Positions 21,033 through 30,920 of a stretch of DNA of 64,000 bases are shown in pieces. Below the pieces are notes generated by a model that saw only the letters and a program-made list of their open reading frames with translations, ran no database searches and had not been told where the DNA came from. Position 1 is the first letter of the stretch. Every line of letters starts with the position of its first letter. The stretch is from Promethearchaeota archaeon (GTDB lineage Archaea > Asgardarchaeota > Lokiarchaeia > Sigyniarchaeales > SOKP01). The translations under genes and the position numbers were made by a program. The stretch spans positions 186,001-250,000 of the forward strand of contig JAHPZA010000006.1 in assembly GCA_019058445.1 (NCBI GenBank), written 5' to 3'.

Positions 21033-21452
21033 TTATATAATTTCTCGTTCAAAATAGTAGACATTTTCTGAATCACATTTCACACATTTCACTTTTTTTC
21101 CTCTTGATGCCGATCTATCTTCCCAGATATGATCACAGTTCCAGCATCCATATCCAATGAAACTAAGCTTATAATCAATATTACCACCATGTACCCTGAT
21201 TTCTTTCCCTTCGATTAACGCTTGAGTTATTTTTTGGTGAGAAATTTCAAGGATGCGCGAAAATGTGGGCTGACTTATCCCCATACTATCTGCTGCTCTT
21301 TCTTGAGTTAATTTACTATAATGTTTAAGGCGCATGGCCTCGAACTCTGCGAGCGTTAACACAATACAGTTCTCCATTTGAGGGTGAGTACCTGTAAAAT
21401 ACGCATTATTAGGTGGCTTAAATACCCATCTTCGACGAGTCCTTCTTCCCAT
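21033..21452 (-). CDS. DUF134 (UPF0251) HTH protein with C-terminal zinc ribbon
   Basis: GRRTRRRWVFKPPNNAYF...LTLAEFEAMRLKHYSKLTQERAADSMGISQPTFSRIL; CWNCDHIW...CVKCDSENV. Confidence 0.88.
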   Translation of the reverse strand: MGRRTRRRWVFKPPNNAYFTGTHPQMENCIVLTLAEFEAMRLKHYSKLTQERAADSMGISQPTFSRILEISHQKITQALIEGKEIRVHGGNIDYKLSFIGYGCWNCDHIWEDRSASRGKKVKCVKCDSENVYYFEREII

Positions 21453-21507
21453 ACTAAATCATTTGAAAATTGTCTACTATCTATCTTTAATTATATCTTA
21501 CACTTGT

Positions 21508-21521
21508 TAATAATAATTATT
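21508..21521. promoter_or_regulatory. Degenerate candidate operator (ATAATAATTATTCA)
   Basis: 12/14 match to TGAATAATTATTCA, 56 bp upstream of the DUF134 start codon. Confidence 0.35.
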
Positions 21522-21634
21522 CAAAATTAATAAAAAAGTTGTCCTTTAAAACTTCTTCCTAAAAAAGATATTTTGAGGGACTCTTTTGGTTTTCATTCTA
21601 AAAGTAAAAAGTATAAAAAAAAAAGAAAATAATT

Positions 21635-22135
21635 TTATTTTCTTATTTGTACTTTAGGTTTAATTTCCGATGCTCCTCCGAAGTTGGTAATAACTGGACA
21701 ATGAGTTAATACTTTATCCATTAACTCATTAATTTTTTCTTCTGGCGCATCTGCTTTAATTCTTATTACTGGTTCGAGTTTGTCATAACCGGGTAATTTT
21801 GAATCATCAATTCCAAAAATAGCACCGAGATTGATATGACCTCGGGAGAAAACTTCAAGTTCCTCAAGCTTGATATCCATTATTTTTGCCCAAAATTTGG
21901 TTACTGCAATAATACAGGCTCCAATTGATCCCAATATTGCTAAAAGTGGAGAGGGCCCCTCATCGGTTCCGTCTAATCCTCCAGGAGCATCTATTGTCAT
22001 TACATGTGGTTTTGCTCCCATCGTTACCTTGCATTGCATTCCCTTATCAAGCATTTCACATTTTACATTGAAATTCTTCTCTCCTGCATTCCAATCAGCC
22101 TTTATGGCTTCATAGGTTTCTTTAAAACTTGGCAT
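21635..22135 (-). CDS. OsmC family protein
   Basis: 166 aa; GPSPLLAILGSIGACIIAV...KLEELEVFSRGHINLG...VLTHCPVITNF. Confidence 0.88.
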   Translation of the reverse strand: MPSFKETYEAIKADWNAGEKNFNVKCEMLDKGMQCKVTMGAKPHVMTIDAPGGLDGTDEGPSPLLAILGSIGACIIAVTKFWAKIMDIKLEELEVFSRGHINLGAIFGIDDSKLPGYDKLEPVIRIKADAPEEKINELMDKVLTHCPVITNFGGASEIKPKVQIRK

Positions 22136-22227
22136 ATTTTTTCACTTTTCTTGTTTTTAAAGAGTTTTACTAATTAAGAATATTTATTCTTAATAATTTA
22201 TTAAAATGAATTTTGATATTTAAATAT

Positions 22228-22243
22228 ATGAATAATTATTCAT
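22228..22243. promoter_or_regulatory. Candidate operator ATGAATAATTATTCAT
   Basis: 16-bp perfect palindrome upstream of OsmC (start at 22135). Confidence 0.55.
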
Positions 22244-22409
22244 TTCCATTTTATGTAAGACAAAGCTAAGGTAGCCTTCATTTTTATATGAATTAAGGAT
22301 CAGATTATTACTTAATTACTCAGAGAATTGTAAAGAAAAATCAATAAATTAAGGGTGTAATCAAATATCATAAAAATTTTCTTAGATTATTCAAAATAAG
22401 TTCTGATAA

Positions 22410-24842
22410 TTATTTCTTAATTCTTAATCTATTTCTCTCGATTAAATTTCTTATTTCTTCAATTAAGGCTTCTGATAATTCAGTCTGACTAATACCAAAA
22501 GTTTCTAATTTAGTAAGATTTCCTAAATCTTCAATGTGAGAAATTGGATTTGTGCTTATACTTAAGTTTCTTAAATTTGAGAGTTTTTCAAGCCCATTTA
22601 TTTGTTTAATATTATTGTCTGAGAGATTTAAATTCTCAAGATTAATCAGATTCTCAACATTTATTTTAATTATCTTAGTTCTCCTTATCATTAGACTCTT
22701 TAAACTTACTAGATACCTAAGTCCAATAATTTTAGATAAATTGTTACCAACTAAACTAAGATGTTTTAAATACCGAAGTGATTTGAAAATTTTAAAAGTT
22801 CTCAAGTTATTACTGTTTATTGATAAAGAGGATAAATTAGGAAATAGCTCAAAAATCTTCTTTTCAAGATAGTCTATATTATTTATTGATAAATAGATAA
22901 TCTTTCCATTTAGGGATCTAAATTTAAAACTATATTGTGTTCTTCTCGCTCCATATTTTAAAAATTCTAATCCTATTGCCTCTTCCAATGATAGAAAATA
23001 GTCTTTTAAGTTTTTATTAACAAATTTAAGAGCTTTATTTTTATCTCTTAACTCACATTTTATATGATATAAATCGCAAAAAAAATTCCAGAGTTTATTA
23101 AATTTAGAATTTATTTCTGATAATGTATATTGTTTTCGGCCAATTGTATTATCTTCCTTAATATCTTCTACAAAAGGTTTATAAGAGTATGTTTCAAGAT
23201 GAGTATCCCCCAGAACAATGTGAGCGGACCAATTAGGGGCCTCTGTTGTCCTTTTATATCGAGAACTTAAATTCGATGGTATTTCACTAACTAAATTATC
23301 TAACATTTCGATATGATGTCCTTTGATGTCTTCAGGAATTTCTTCAATCTCATTATTATTTAACGTTAATACAGCTAATTTAGTCATTTCTTTTATTGCT
23401 TCAGGGATTTTTTTTATATAATTATTATCTAAATGTAGATGTCCAACAGAGGTAAGATTTCTAATTGAGTCCGGAATTTCCGAAATTCTATTATTGCTCA
23501 GCGAAAGCCAACTTAGTGAGTTAAGATTGCCTAGACAAGCTGGTATAAATTCAATTTCATTATTGTCAAAACTTAAATGATTTAAAAATTTAAACTTACA
23601 AATAAATTCGGGTATAATTTTGAGGGAATTATTACTTAAAGCCAACTCTGTAAGCATATGAAGGTTCTTTAAAGACATTGGCAAATTTTTGATTTTATTT
23701 CCACTAAAATTTAATTTTTTTAATGTTTTAAGATTTCCAATCCATTCTGGAATTTCTTTTAAGATATTCCCTCCAAAATTTAAAATTTCAAGAGATTTAA
23801 GCGATTTAATTTTTTCTGGAATTTTATCTATAAGATTCCCACCGATGTCCAGATTTATTATTGATTTAATATTGCTAATTGATTCTGGAATTTCCTGAAT
23901 TTGGTTGCCACTTAAATTTAAACTCCTTAAATTAATAAGGTTTCCTATAGATTCTGGAATCTTTGCGATTTTATTTTCAAGAAGAATCAACTCCTTAAGT
24001 GATGTGAGTTTTCCAATCGATTCTGGAATTACGCCAATATTATTTGTAAATATTTCGAATTTTTCAAGAGAAATGAGCCCACCTATTGATTCCGGGATGG
24101 TTCGAATCCTATTTATCCCTAGGAATAGATACTTCAATTTCTTTAACTCTCCAATTGATTCTGGAATCATCTCTAAGGTACAACCTATCATGGAGATCTC
24201 CTCTAAATGATTTAATTGCCCGATACTTTCGGGAATAAAATGAAACTCGTATTGATCGCTGTGAGGCGCAAAATAAAAGCCTGTTATGTGCCCATCACGG
24301 CTTAACTTGTAATCGTACCACCCATCTTTAAATCGGAGGTCCTCATCACAAGTAGCTTTTTCCAATTTGCTCCCGTAGGCTTTTTCCATTAAAACCAGTA
24401 CAAACGCATCATCATAGAAAAGCCCATCATCTACATACTCTTGGATGCTTCCCTCTATTCTTGAGTAAAGTTCTTCTTTATAACCATCAAGTAAAGGATT
24501 TTTTGACCTCCAAATTAGATCAAATACCATAACAGGAAAATAATCTCTGCGATCAAGCGATTTTATCAGGGACAAGAACTTTTTAGGGAAATCTCTAAGC
24601 AGCCATTTTACGGTACGGATTCTTATTGCGGTATTCCAGTCTGTTAAAAATGTTTTTTCCAAGAATTTAAAAATCTCTTCATTTTTAACACCTAAACTTT
24701 CTAAAATCTTGAAAGCATCTTCTCTGAGATATTCATTAGGTTTATTTTCGATGATATGGATTAATGAATTAATTAACGCTTCCTTGTCCAACTTACCTTC
24801 TTGAAAACGTTTTAAAATCTCAGCTGGATTTATTATTGTCAT
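22410..24842 (-). CDS. HEAT-like plus two-block leucine-rich repeat protein
   Basis: 810 aa; many IPESIG.L..L..L.L..N.I repeats, a non-LRR middle, then SDS22-like LRRs; HEAT-like N-terminus. Confidence 0.92.
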   Translation of the reverse strand: MTIINPAEILKRFQEGKLDKEALINSLIHIIENKPNEYLREDAFKILESLGVKNEEIFKFLEKTFLTDWNTAIRIRTVKWLLRDFPKKFLSLIKSLDRRDYFPVMVFDLIWRSKNPLLDGYKEELYSRIEGSIQEYVDDGLFYDDAFVLVLMEKAYGSKLEKATCDEDLRFKDGWYDYKLSRDGHITGFYFAPHSDQYEFHFIPESIGQLNHLEEISMIGCTLEMIPESIGELKKLKYLFLGINRIRTIPESIGGLISLEKFEIFTNNIGVIPESIGKLTSLKELILLENKIAKIPESIGNLINLRSLNLSGNQIQEIPESISNIKSIINLDIGGNLIDKIPEKIKSLKSLEILNFGGNILKEIPEWIGNLKTLKKLNFSGNKIKNLPMSLKNLHMLTELALSNNSLKIIPEFICKFKFLNHLSFDNNEIEFIPACLGNLNSLSWLSLSNNRISEIPDSIRNLTSVGHLHLDNNYIKKIPEAIKEMTKLAVLTLNNNEIEEIPEDIKGHHIEMLDNLVSEIPSNLSSRYKRTTEAPNWSAHIVLGDTHLETYSYKPFVEDIKEDNTIGRKQYTLSEINSKFNKLWNFFCDLYHIKCELRDKNKALKFVNKNLKDYFLSLEEAIGLEFLKYGARRTQYSFKFRSLNGKIIYLSINNIDYLEKKIFELFPNLSSLSINSNNLRTFKIFKSLRYLKHLSLVGNNLSKIIGLRYLVSLKSLMIRRTKIIKINVENLINLENLNLSDNNIKQINGLEKLSNLRNLSISTNPISHIEDLGNLTKLETFGISQTELSEALIEEIRNLIERNRLRIKK

Positions 24843-25087
24843 CTATTATAAAATTATAAACCTAAATATTTAAATCTCTCTAATTTTACTCAAGATTTTT
24901 CAAAGATATATATGCTTTCTATCTAAAATCTTTCGAGATTTTTACTTAGCGTTAAATACCATGAATCTATACTCTTTTCCTCGTACATTTTTCGGTGTTA
25001 GATTTTTGAATGATTATGCGAAATTTTTAATCTGATGTTTAATTCATGTTAAATATACTTAAATGATTTGAAAAAGGTTGAATAGGA

Positions 25088-25939
25088 ATGGGAAATGAAG
25101 AAGTCACAGAAGAATCGGTAAAGAAGGCAATGTTAGATGAGCGAATGCAAAATATCAAAACAAATATGGAAAAAATTAAACATAAAATCGTCATTATATC
25201 TGGGAAAGGAGGAGTTGGAAAGACTACTGTAGCCGTAAATCTTGCCATGAGCTTAGCCAGCGTTGGTTTAAGAGTAGGGATATTAGATGTTGATATCACG
25301 GGACCTAACGTAATAAAGATGTTAGGAATAAGTCCTGAATTAAAACCAAGTGTCGATGCCGAAGCGAAAAAATTTTATCCGGTTATTGGTCCGTTAAACA
25401 TGAAGGTAATGAGCATGGCATTGTTAACATTAAATCCAGACGAGCCGGTTATTTGGAGAGGGCCAATGAAAATGGGAGTGGTTCGACAATTTTTAGGCGA
25501 TGCGGTATGGGATGAGTTGGATTACTTGATATGTGATTTACCACCAGGTACGTCTGATGAAACCTTGGATATTTTGCAATTAATTCCAGATGAGAATGTA
25601 ATTGTAGTCACTACCCCTCAAGAAGTCGCCTTAATGGATGCTCGTAAAACTATCAAAATGTCAATGGTCATGGAAAGAAACGTGCTCGGAATAATTGAAA
25701 ACATGTCTGGATTTAAATGTCCTCACTGTGGTAAATATATTGATCTTTATCCTCCTGGTGGTGCTGAAAAGGCTGCGAAAGATTTTAAAGTGCTTTTATT
25801 AGGAAAAATACCTTTTGAAGTGGAGCTGGGAATCCAAGGAGATAGAGGGTTACCATTTGTAATTAAAAATCCAGATAGTGAAAGTGCAAAAGCGTTCAAG
25901 CAAGTTGTAAAACAGATTCAGGAAATAGTGGAAAATTAA
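25088..25939 (+). CDS. Mrp/NBP35 (ApbC) family Fe-S carrier ATPase
   Basis: IISGKGGVGKTTVAVNLAMSLA, GILDVDITGPNVIKMLG, LPPGTSDE, FKCPHCGKYIDLYPPGG. Confidence 0.92.
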   Translation: MGNEEVTEESVKKAMLDERMQNIKTNMEKIKHKIVIISGKGGVGKTTVAVNLAMSLASVGLRVGILDVDITGPNVIKMLGISPELKPSVDAEAKKFYPVIGPLNMKVMSMALLTLNPDEPVIWRGPMKMGVVRQFLGDAVWDELDYLICDLPPGTSDETLDILQLIPDENVIVVTTPQEVALMDARKTIKMSMVMERNVLGIIENMSGFKCPHCGKYIDLYPPGGAEKAAKDFKVLLLGKIPFEVELGIQGDRGLPFVIKNPDSESAKAFKQVVKQIQEIVEN

Positions 25940-26008
25940 TTATATATGCATTCTTTTCATTCACAAATAATCAATAGATTAAAGAATGCCTAAAAAGTTC
26001 AAGATTTC

Positions 26009-26449
26009 ATGTCTGAAGAGGATTTTGATGAGTTTGTAAAAAAACTTCAAAAAGAAATAATCAATAAAGAATTAGAGGATTATAATGAGTACGTTGTCAA
26101 TTTATTTCATAATCCAAAAAATTGGGGCAAACCTCCTGACGAAGAGATAACTACTTGGCATGCTTATGAAGGTCCTTGTGGAGATACAATGCAATTCTTC
26201 TTAAAAATAAGTAATGATATCATTGAAAAAGCCAGTTTTATTACAGACGGATGTGGAGCGACAGTGGCTGCTGGAAGCCAAACTACACTCATGATTGAGG
26301 GAAAGTCTATTGATTTTGCTGAAAGCTTAGTTCCAGAGGACATTGACAAAGCCTTAAAAGGATTACCCGATGATCATAAACATTGCGCAGAATTGGCTAT
26401 AAGAACTTTACATCGTTCTATAGAAAATTACAAATCTAAGTGGTTGTAG
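26009..26449 (+). CDS. NifU/IscU-like Fe-S scaffold protein
   Basis: HNPKNWGK...GPCGDTMQFFLKISND...FITDGCGATVAAGS...HCAELAIRTLHRSI. Confidence 0.85.
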   Translation: MSEEDFDEFVKKLQKEIINKELEDYNEYVVNLFHNPKNWGKPPDEEITTWHAYEGPCGDTMQFFLKISNDIIEKASFITDGCGATVAAGSQTTLMIEGKSIDFAESLVPEDIDKALKGLPDDHKHCAELAIRTLHRSIENYKSKWL

Positions 26450-26547
26450 TTGAACCAATATAACTGGTTTTTTTTCTATTAAAGTAATATTGGATCATTT
26501 AGTAAGAAAATTTTTTAAATTCACCTAACTTTTTCATAAAGCTAACG

Positions 26548-27486
26548 ATGAAATACGTATATGGTCCTGTACCGAGTAGAAGATTAGGAAAATCCTTAGG
26601 CATTGACCTTCTTCCATCAAAAACGTGTAATTTCCAATGCGTCTATTGTCAGTTAGGGAAAACAACACATTTTACGAACACACGGACGAATTTTTTTCCA
26701 AAGGAAGAAGTTATGGGTGAAATCAGAACAGCTATTAATCAATTTGAAAGTGAAACGGATTATATTACGTTTGTAGGGAGTGGAGAACCTACCTTATATA
26801 AAGATCTTGAAGATTTGATTGTATTTACGAAAGAAGTATCAAAAAGGCCTATATGCGTTATTACTAATGGTGCATTATTATATGATCCGGAGGTTCGCAA
26901 TGCCCTCATGCTTGCTGATGTTGTCTTACCAAGTTTAGATGCGGGGAATGAAAAACTATTTATTAAAATCAACAGACCTCACCCCTCTATTAAATTTGAT
27001 GAGATGATTCAAGGATTTCAAGATTTCCGGAAGAAATTCAAGGGGAAATTTTGGATTGAAGTCATGCTAATGAAAGGGATTAATGATTCTAAAAGCCAGT
27101 TATTAGAATTAAAAGAAAAAATCGATGTATTAATGCCAGATAGGATTGATATAAATGTACCTATACGACCCCCCGCAGAAAAATGGGTCGAGCTTCCAGA
27201 TAAGAACATTTTATCACTACTGAATGAGGTTTTCGGAGAATATTCAGACATTCACTTTCCCGAGATGGGAAAATTTTATTTATATTCTACGGATTTTGAA
27301 AAAGAATTCCTTTCCATCATCGAAAGGCATCCCATGAGACAGGATCAAATTATAGAAACCTTTCGCTCTCAGAGTCTAAACCAAGAAGAAATTATTCAGC
27401 GCTTAAAAGCTCTTGAAGAGCAAAAAAAAATTGAAAACATATTCTATAACAACCAGATCTTTTGGAGGTTACGAGTTAAAAAATGA
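26548..27486 (+). CDS. Radical SAM protein (COG0731-like)
   Basis: YGPVPSRRLGKSLGIDLLPSKTCNFQCVYCQLGKT; TFVGSGEPTLYKDL. Confidence 0.9.
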   Translation: MKYVYGPVPSRRLGKSLGIDLLPSKTCNFQCVYCQLGKTTHFTNTRTNFFPKEEVMGEIRTAINQFESETDYITFVGSGEPTLYKDLEDLIVFTKEVSKRPICVITNGALLYDPEVRNALMLADVVLPSLDAGNEKLFIKINRPHPSIKFDEMIQGFQDFRKKFKGKFWIEVMLMKGINDSKSQLLELKEKIDVLMPDRIDINVPIRPPAEKWVELPDKNILSLLNEVFGEYSDIHFPEMGKFYLYSTDFEKEFLSIIERHPMRQDQIIETFRSQSLNQEEIIQRLKALEEQKKIENIFYNNQIFWRLRVKK

Positions 27487-27879
27487 TTATTCCGCACTGG
27501 ATTTACCCAAAAGTACACCTTGAAGTGACTCTAATATTTCAGGGGTGATATGATGTTCTATTCCGCAACTTACTTCTTCCACCAACGAGGCATCTTTGAT
27601 TTTTAAAACTGTTGAAAAGAAGCTTTTCAGAACATTATAACAATCCACTTTATCTTGAGCGATAACTTTACCTTTGTCGGTTAGCCGTAATGCTTTCCTT
27701 GGATTCCAAATAATTAATCCATTTTCTTTTAATTTATACAACATACCGGTAACAGATGAAGGTTTAACTTTCATAAAATCCGAGATTTCGTGGTTTGAGC
27801 ACCAACCACCCTTATTCTTTTTTGAAATATAATATATCGCTTTTAGATAATCTTCGGAACTTTCATTTAAATTACTCAT
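27487..27879 (-). CDS. DtxR/MntR-family metal-dependent regulator
   Basis: SSEDYLKAIYYISKKN...EISDFMKVKPSSVTGMLYKLKENGLI...EEVSCGIEHHITPEILESL. Confidence 0.85.
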   Translation of the reverse strand: MSNLNESSEDYLKAIYYISKKNKGGWCSNHEISDFMKVKPSSVTGMLYKLKENGLIIWNPRKALRLTDKGKVIAQDKVDCYNVLKSFFSTVLKIKDASLVEEVSCGIEHHITPEILESLQGVLLGKSSAE

Positions 27880-27927
27880 ACGTTTTCAAAATCCCTCCCT
27901 GTGAAATAAAAAATAAAAAAAAAAGAT

Positions 27928-28326
27928 TCATTCCGTTTTTTCTAATTCCTCAATTCTTTTGGAGATATCGTCTAATGCGCTTCGGATATTTCCCAACTCT
28001 GACTCTAAAAAGGTTTTTTCCTGTTTAAGCATTGTCAGTTGAGATTCAGGTGTCTGAGGGGTGAGAATGGCAGGGGGTGGATTCATATATGGGGCATATA
28101 TCGGAGGAGTATACCCCCAGAATCCACCATATCCCCTGCCTCTGCCTCTGCGCCAAGCTAAACCTCTTCCATATCCTATTCCACGCCCCCATCCTCTCCC
28201 AAGTCCCATCCCTGGTCCTTTAGTATATCCGGGGGTATCATATCCCGCACAATAGCCTAATCCTCTGCCTGTCATAGGACCATATCCTCCAGGTCCGGTT
28301 CCATCGCCTCTTGGCATGTTTTTCAC
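27928..28326 (-). CDS. DUF5320 family Gly/Arg/Pro-rich protein with C-terminal coiled coil
   Basis: MPRGDGTGPGGYGPMTGRGLGYCAGYDTPGY...; C-term TMLKQEKTFLESELGNIRSALDDISKRIEELEK. Confidence 0.85.
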   Translation of the reverse strand: MKNMPRGDGTGPGGYGPMTGRGLGYCAGYDTPGYTKGPGMGLGRGWGRGIGYGRGLAWRRGRGRGYGGFWGYTPPIYAPYMNPPPAILTPQTPESQLTMLKQEKTFLESELGNIRSALDDISKRIEELEKTE

Positions 28327-28399
28327 ATCATCTCTTTTTTTATTTTTTTTAATTTTGAATTCTCTAATATAATAAAAGTAACTTAAGTATATAAAAGTA

Positions 28400-28415
28400 A
28401 TGAATAATTATTCAT
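28400..28415. promoter_or_regulatory. Candidate operator ATGAATAATTATTCAT
   Basis: Perfect 16-bp palindrome, 74 bp upstream of DUF5320 start. Confidence 0.6.
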
Positions 28416-28460
28416 AACAGAAAGGGCTTTATTTTTTATTATTTCAATGTCATTTTAGCG

Positions 28461-28474
28461 TGAATGATTATTCA
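28461..28474. promoter_or_regulatory. Candidate operator TGAATGATTATTCA
   Basis: Perfect TGAAT/ATTCA half-sites, between DUF5320 and cdhA. Confidence 0.55.
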
Positions 28475-28518
28475 TTAGGTTTTTATGTTGTGTAAGTTTA
28501 TAGGATATATTAAGATAC

Positions 28519-28532
28519 TGAATTACTATTCA
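28519..28532. promoter_or_regulatory. Candidate operator TGAATTACTATTCA
   Basis: Perfect TGAAT/ATTCA half-sites, ~40 bp upstream of cdhA TTG start. Confidence 0.55.
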
Positions 28533-28571
28533 TAGTAAATATAAAAAAACAATAAAATTGGAAGGATAAAA

Positions 28572-30920
28572 TTGAGCAAAAAAGGCGCTAAAATTAAGAT
28601 TGATTCCTATAAAGGCCCACTTGGTTCAATAAAAGGGTTTGAATTCACTACTGGACATGTAAGCATGGGAGATGAAACCGAATGGGAACCAATGGGTCCC
28701 CACCCTAAACCTCATATTCCAACACTAAGACCATGGTTCTTTAAATTAATGGAACGATACAAACCTTATTATATGCCAATCTGTGATATGTGTTGCTTAT
28801 GTACTTACGGAAAGTGTAATTTATCTAAAGGCAGGACTGGAGCTTGTGGCATTAATATGGAAACTCAACAAGGGAGGATAGTGGAAATTGCTTGTTGTAT
28901 AGGTGCGTCATGCCATAGTGCTCATGGAGATCATTTATTACATTGGCTTAAGGAAAAATATGGGAATGTTCCAATAAATTTTGGAAATAACATTGAGGTT
29001 GAAATGCCTTGTACTCGATTAATCGTAGGACTCAAACCGCAAAATTTAGAAGACCTTGAAACAGCTATGGAATGGGTTCACTATACGATCACACACTTAT
29101 TAGCAGCCGGGCATACAGGACAAGAATCGAGTTATCTGGACTTTGAGGCTAAAAGCTTTTTAGCTGGATTAGCTGATGCAGTGGGAATGGAAATAGCAGA
29201 TGCAGTGCAAATTGCAGCCTATGGTTTTCCAATGGGGAATCCTGACGTTCCTATTGTAGAATTAGGAATGGGTACATTGGATACAGATAATAAAGCGACC
29301 ATTTTAATGGTTGGCCATAATGTCGCTCCAGGAATCGAATTAGTGGATTATTTAAGGGAGAAGGGATTAGTAGATAAAGTCGATGTAGGTGCAATATGCT
29401 GTACTGCTCTTGATTTAACAAGATATTTCGATGGAGCAAAGGTGGTAGGGTCTCTTTCCCGTCAAATGCATTTTATTCGTTCTGGATTGGCAGATGTAGT
29501 AATGGTTGATGAGCAATGTGTGAATTTAAGATGTTATGAGCAAGCCCAACTTGTAAACGCACCATTTATAGCCACAAATGAAAAAAATATGAACGGGTTA
29601 CCTGATAGAACCGAGGATCCAGTAGAGGTAATTGTTGATGATTTAGTTAGCGGCAAGGCTAAGGGAGTTCTCATCCTAAATCCGATAAAAGCTGGAGCAG
29701 TTGCGGTTGAAACAGCAATTAAGGTTAGACCTCTGAGAAAACAGAAAAGTGCGGTTCCTGACGAGCAAGGATGCATAGATATGGCAATGTACTGTAATGG
29801 TTGCGGAAATTGCCAACGAAATTGTCCAAATGATTTACCACTCGTCGAAGGGATAAAATTAGTCAAGGAAGGCGACTTTTCAGTATTGGCAGAAGCTTTC
29901 GATAGCTGTTTAGACTGCGGCAGATGTGAAGCGGAATGCATGAAAAACGTTTCTCCTTTGACGCTTATTATGTATGCTGGTCGCGAAAAAATTAGAAATG
30001 AAAAGTTTAATTTACGGGTGGGTCGAGGTCCGATCCAAGACACTGAAATTAGAAATGTAGGTGCCCCTATCGTATTAGGAGAAATTCCAGGTATCGTGGC
30101 AATAATAGGTTGTGCAAATTACGGTAAAGAGATTCAAGAACTATATTTAATGGCAGAAGAATTTTGCAATAGAAATTATATTGTAGTAGTTTCTGGTTGC
30201 GGAGCGATGGATATTGGTCTTGTAAAAGATGATGATGGGAAAACTTTGTATGATAGATATCCGGGAGATTTTGCGAGAGGAGGCTTAGTTAATGTTGGTT
30301 CTTGCGTGTCAAATCCCCATATTAATGGTGCTGCGTGCAAAGTCGCAAATATCTTTGCTAGAAGACCATTGAGGGGTAATTTCGAAGAAATAGCAGATTA
30401 TATATTAAATAGAGTTGGAGCATGTGGAGTTGCATGGGGAGCGATGAGTCAGAAAGCCGCGAGTATTGCAAGTAGTTGTAATAGTATGGGAATCCCTGCT
30501 GTCATTGGGCCTCATGCTGCCGAATACCGAAGAATGTATATCGGTAGGGCAGATGATGAAGACACATGGAAAGTATGGAATGCTCGAGACGGTACCTCTG
30601 GACATGTAGTTGGTCCTGGACCAGAACATCTCTTAACTACAGCCGAGAGCATTGAGCAAGCTATTTGTTTAGTGGCAAAAATGTGTCTAAGACCTGCAGA
30701 TAATACCAAAGGTAGGATGATAAAATTATCTCATTGGATCGATTTAGAACGGAAATATAAAGGGGTAGCCTTTCCAAATGATTTGGAAAAATTCATTCGC
30801 GTGGAGGCAGATATACCAATTAGCATGAAAACGGAAATTCAAGAATTTCTGAAATCAAAAAATTGGAAACCAAAAGAAATTATCGATCCAACTCTACTTG
30901 AACGACTTTGTCACAAATAA
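28572..30920 (+). CDS. cdhA: CO dehydrogenase/acetyl-CoA synthase complex alpha subunit
   Basis: 782 aa; CDMCCLCTYGKCNLSKGRTGACGIN, CNGCGNCQRNCPN, CLDCGRCEAECMKNVSPLTL, C-cluster region VVSGCGAMDIGLV. Confidence 0.93.
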   Translation: MSKKGAKIKIDSYKGPLGSIKGFEFTTGHVSMGDETEWEPMGPHPKPHIPTLRPWFFKLMERYKPYYMPICDMCCLCTYGKCNLSKGRTGACGINMETQQGRIVEIACCIGASCHSAHGDHLLHWLKEKYGNVPINFGNNIEVEMPCTRLIVGLKPQNLEDLETAMEWVHYTITHLLAAGHTGQESSYLDFEAKSFLAGLADAVGMEIADAVQIAAYGFPMGNPDVPIVELGMGTLDTDNKATILMVGHNVAPGIELVDYLREKGLVDKVDVGAICCTALDLTRYFDGAKVVGSLSRQMHFIRSGLADVVMVDEQCVNLRCYEQAQLVNAPFIATNEKNMNGLPDRTEDPVEVIVDDLVSGKAKGVLILNPIKAGAVAVETAIKVRPLRKQKSAVPDEQGCIDMAMYCNGCGNCQRNCPNDLPLVEGIKLVKEGDFSVLAEAFDSCLDCGRCEAECMKNVSPLTLIMYAGREKIRNEKFNLRVGRGPIQDTEIRNVGAPIVLGEIPGIVAIIGCANYGKEIQELYLMAEEFCNRNYIVVVSGCGAMDIGLVKDDDGKTLYDRYPGDFARGGLVNVGSCVSNPHINGAACKVANIFARRPLRGNFEEIADYILNRVGACGVAWGAMSQKAASIASSCNSMGIPAVIGPHAAEYRRMYIGRADDEDTWKVWNARDGTSGHVVGPGPEHLLTTAESIEQAICLVAKMCLRPADNTKGRMIKLSHWIDLERKYKGVAFPNDLEKFIRVEADIPISMKTEIQEFLKSKNWKPKEIIDPTLLERLCHK

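Noticed and set aside
21019-21040. T-rich tracts after stop codons (also 33470-33482, 58024-58040) as specific regulatory elements
   Set aside because: Consistent with ordinary archaeal T-rich termination in an AT-rich genome; not distinctive.
22174-22193. Palindrome TTAAGAATATTTATTCTTAA upstream of OsmC as a second operator (partly repeated at 47028-47045)
   Set aside because: Position (~40-60 and ~25-42 bp upstream of starts) and AT composition fit a TATA-box region; two partial copies are not enough to claim a motif.
22552-24210. Plus-strand ORFs 22552-22872, 23689-23898, 23905-24210
   Set aside because: Antisense shadows of the LRR gene; low-complexity translations caused by the repeat codons.
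23300-24240. Regular repeats (e.g. 'gattctggaatt') that could look like a CRISPR or tandem repeat array
   Set aside because: They are in-frame codons for the IPESIG leucine-rich repeats; spacing follows the ~23-residue LRR unit and there are no unique spacers.
28061-28255. ORF 28061-28255 (+), proline-rich
   Set aside because: Antisense of the glycine-rich DUF5320 gene; Pro codons are the complement of Gly codons.
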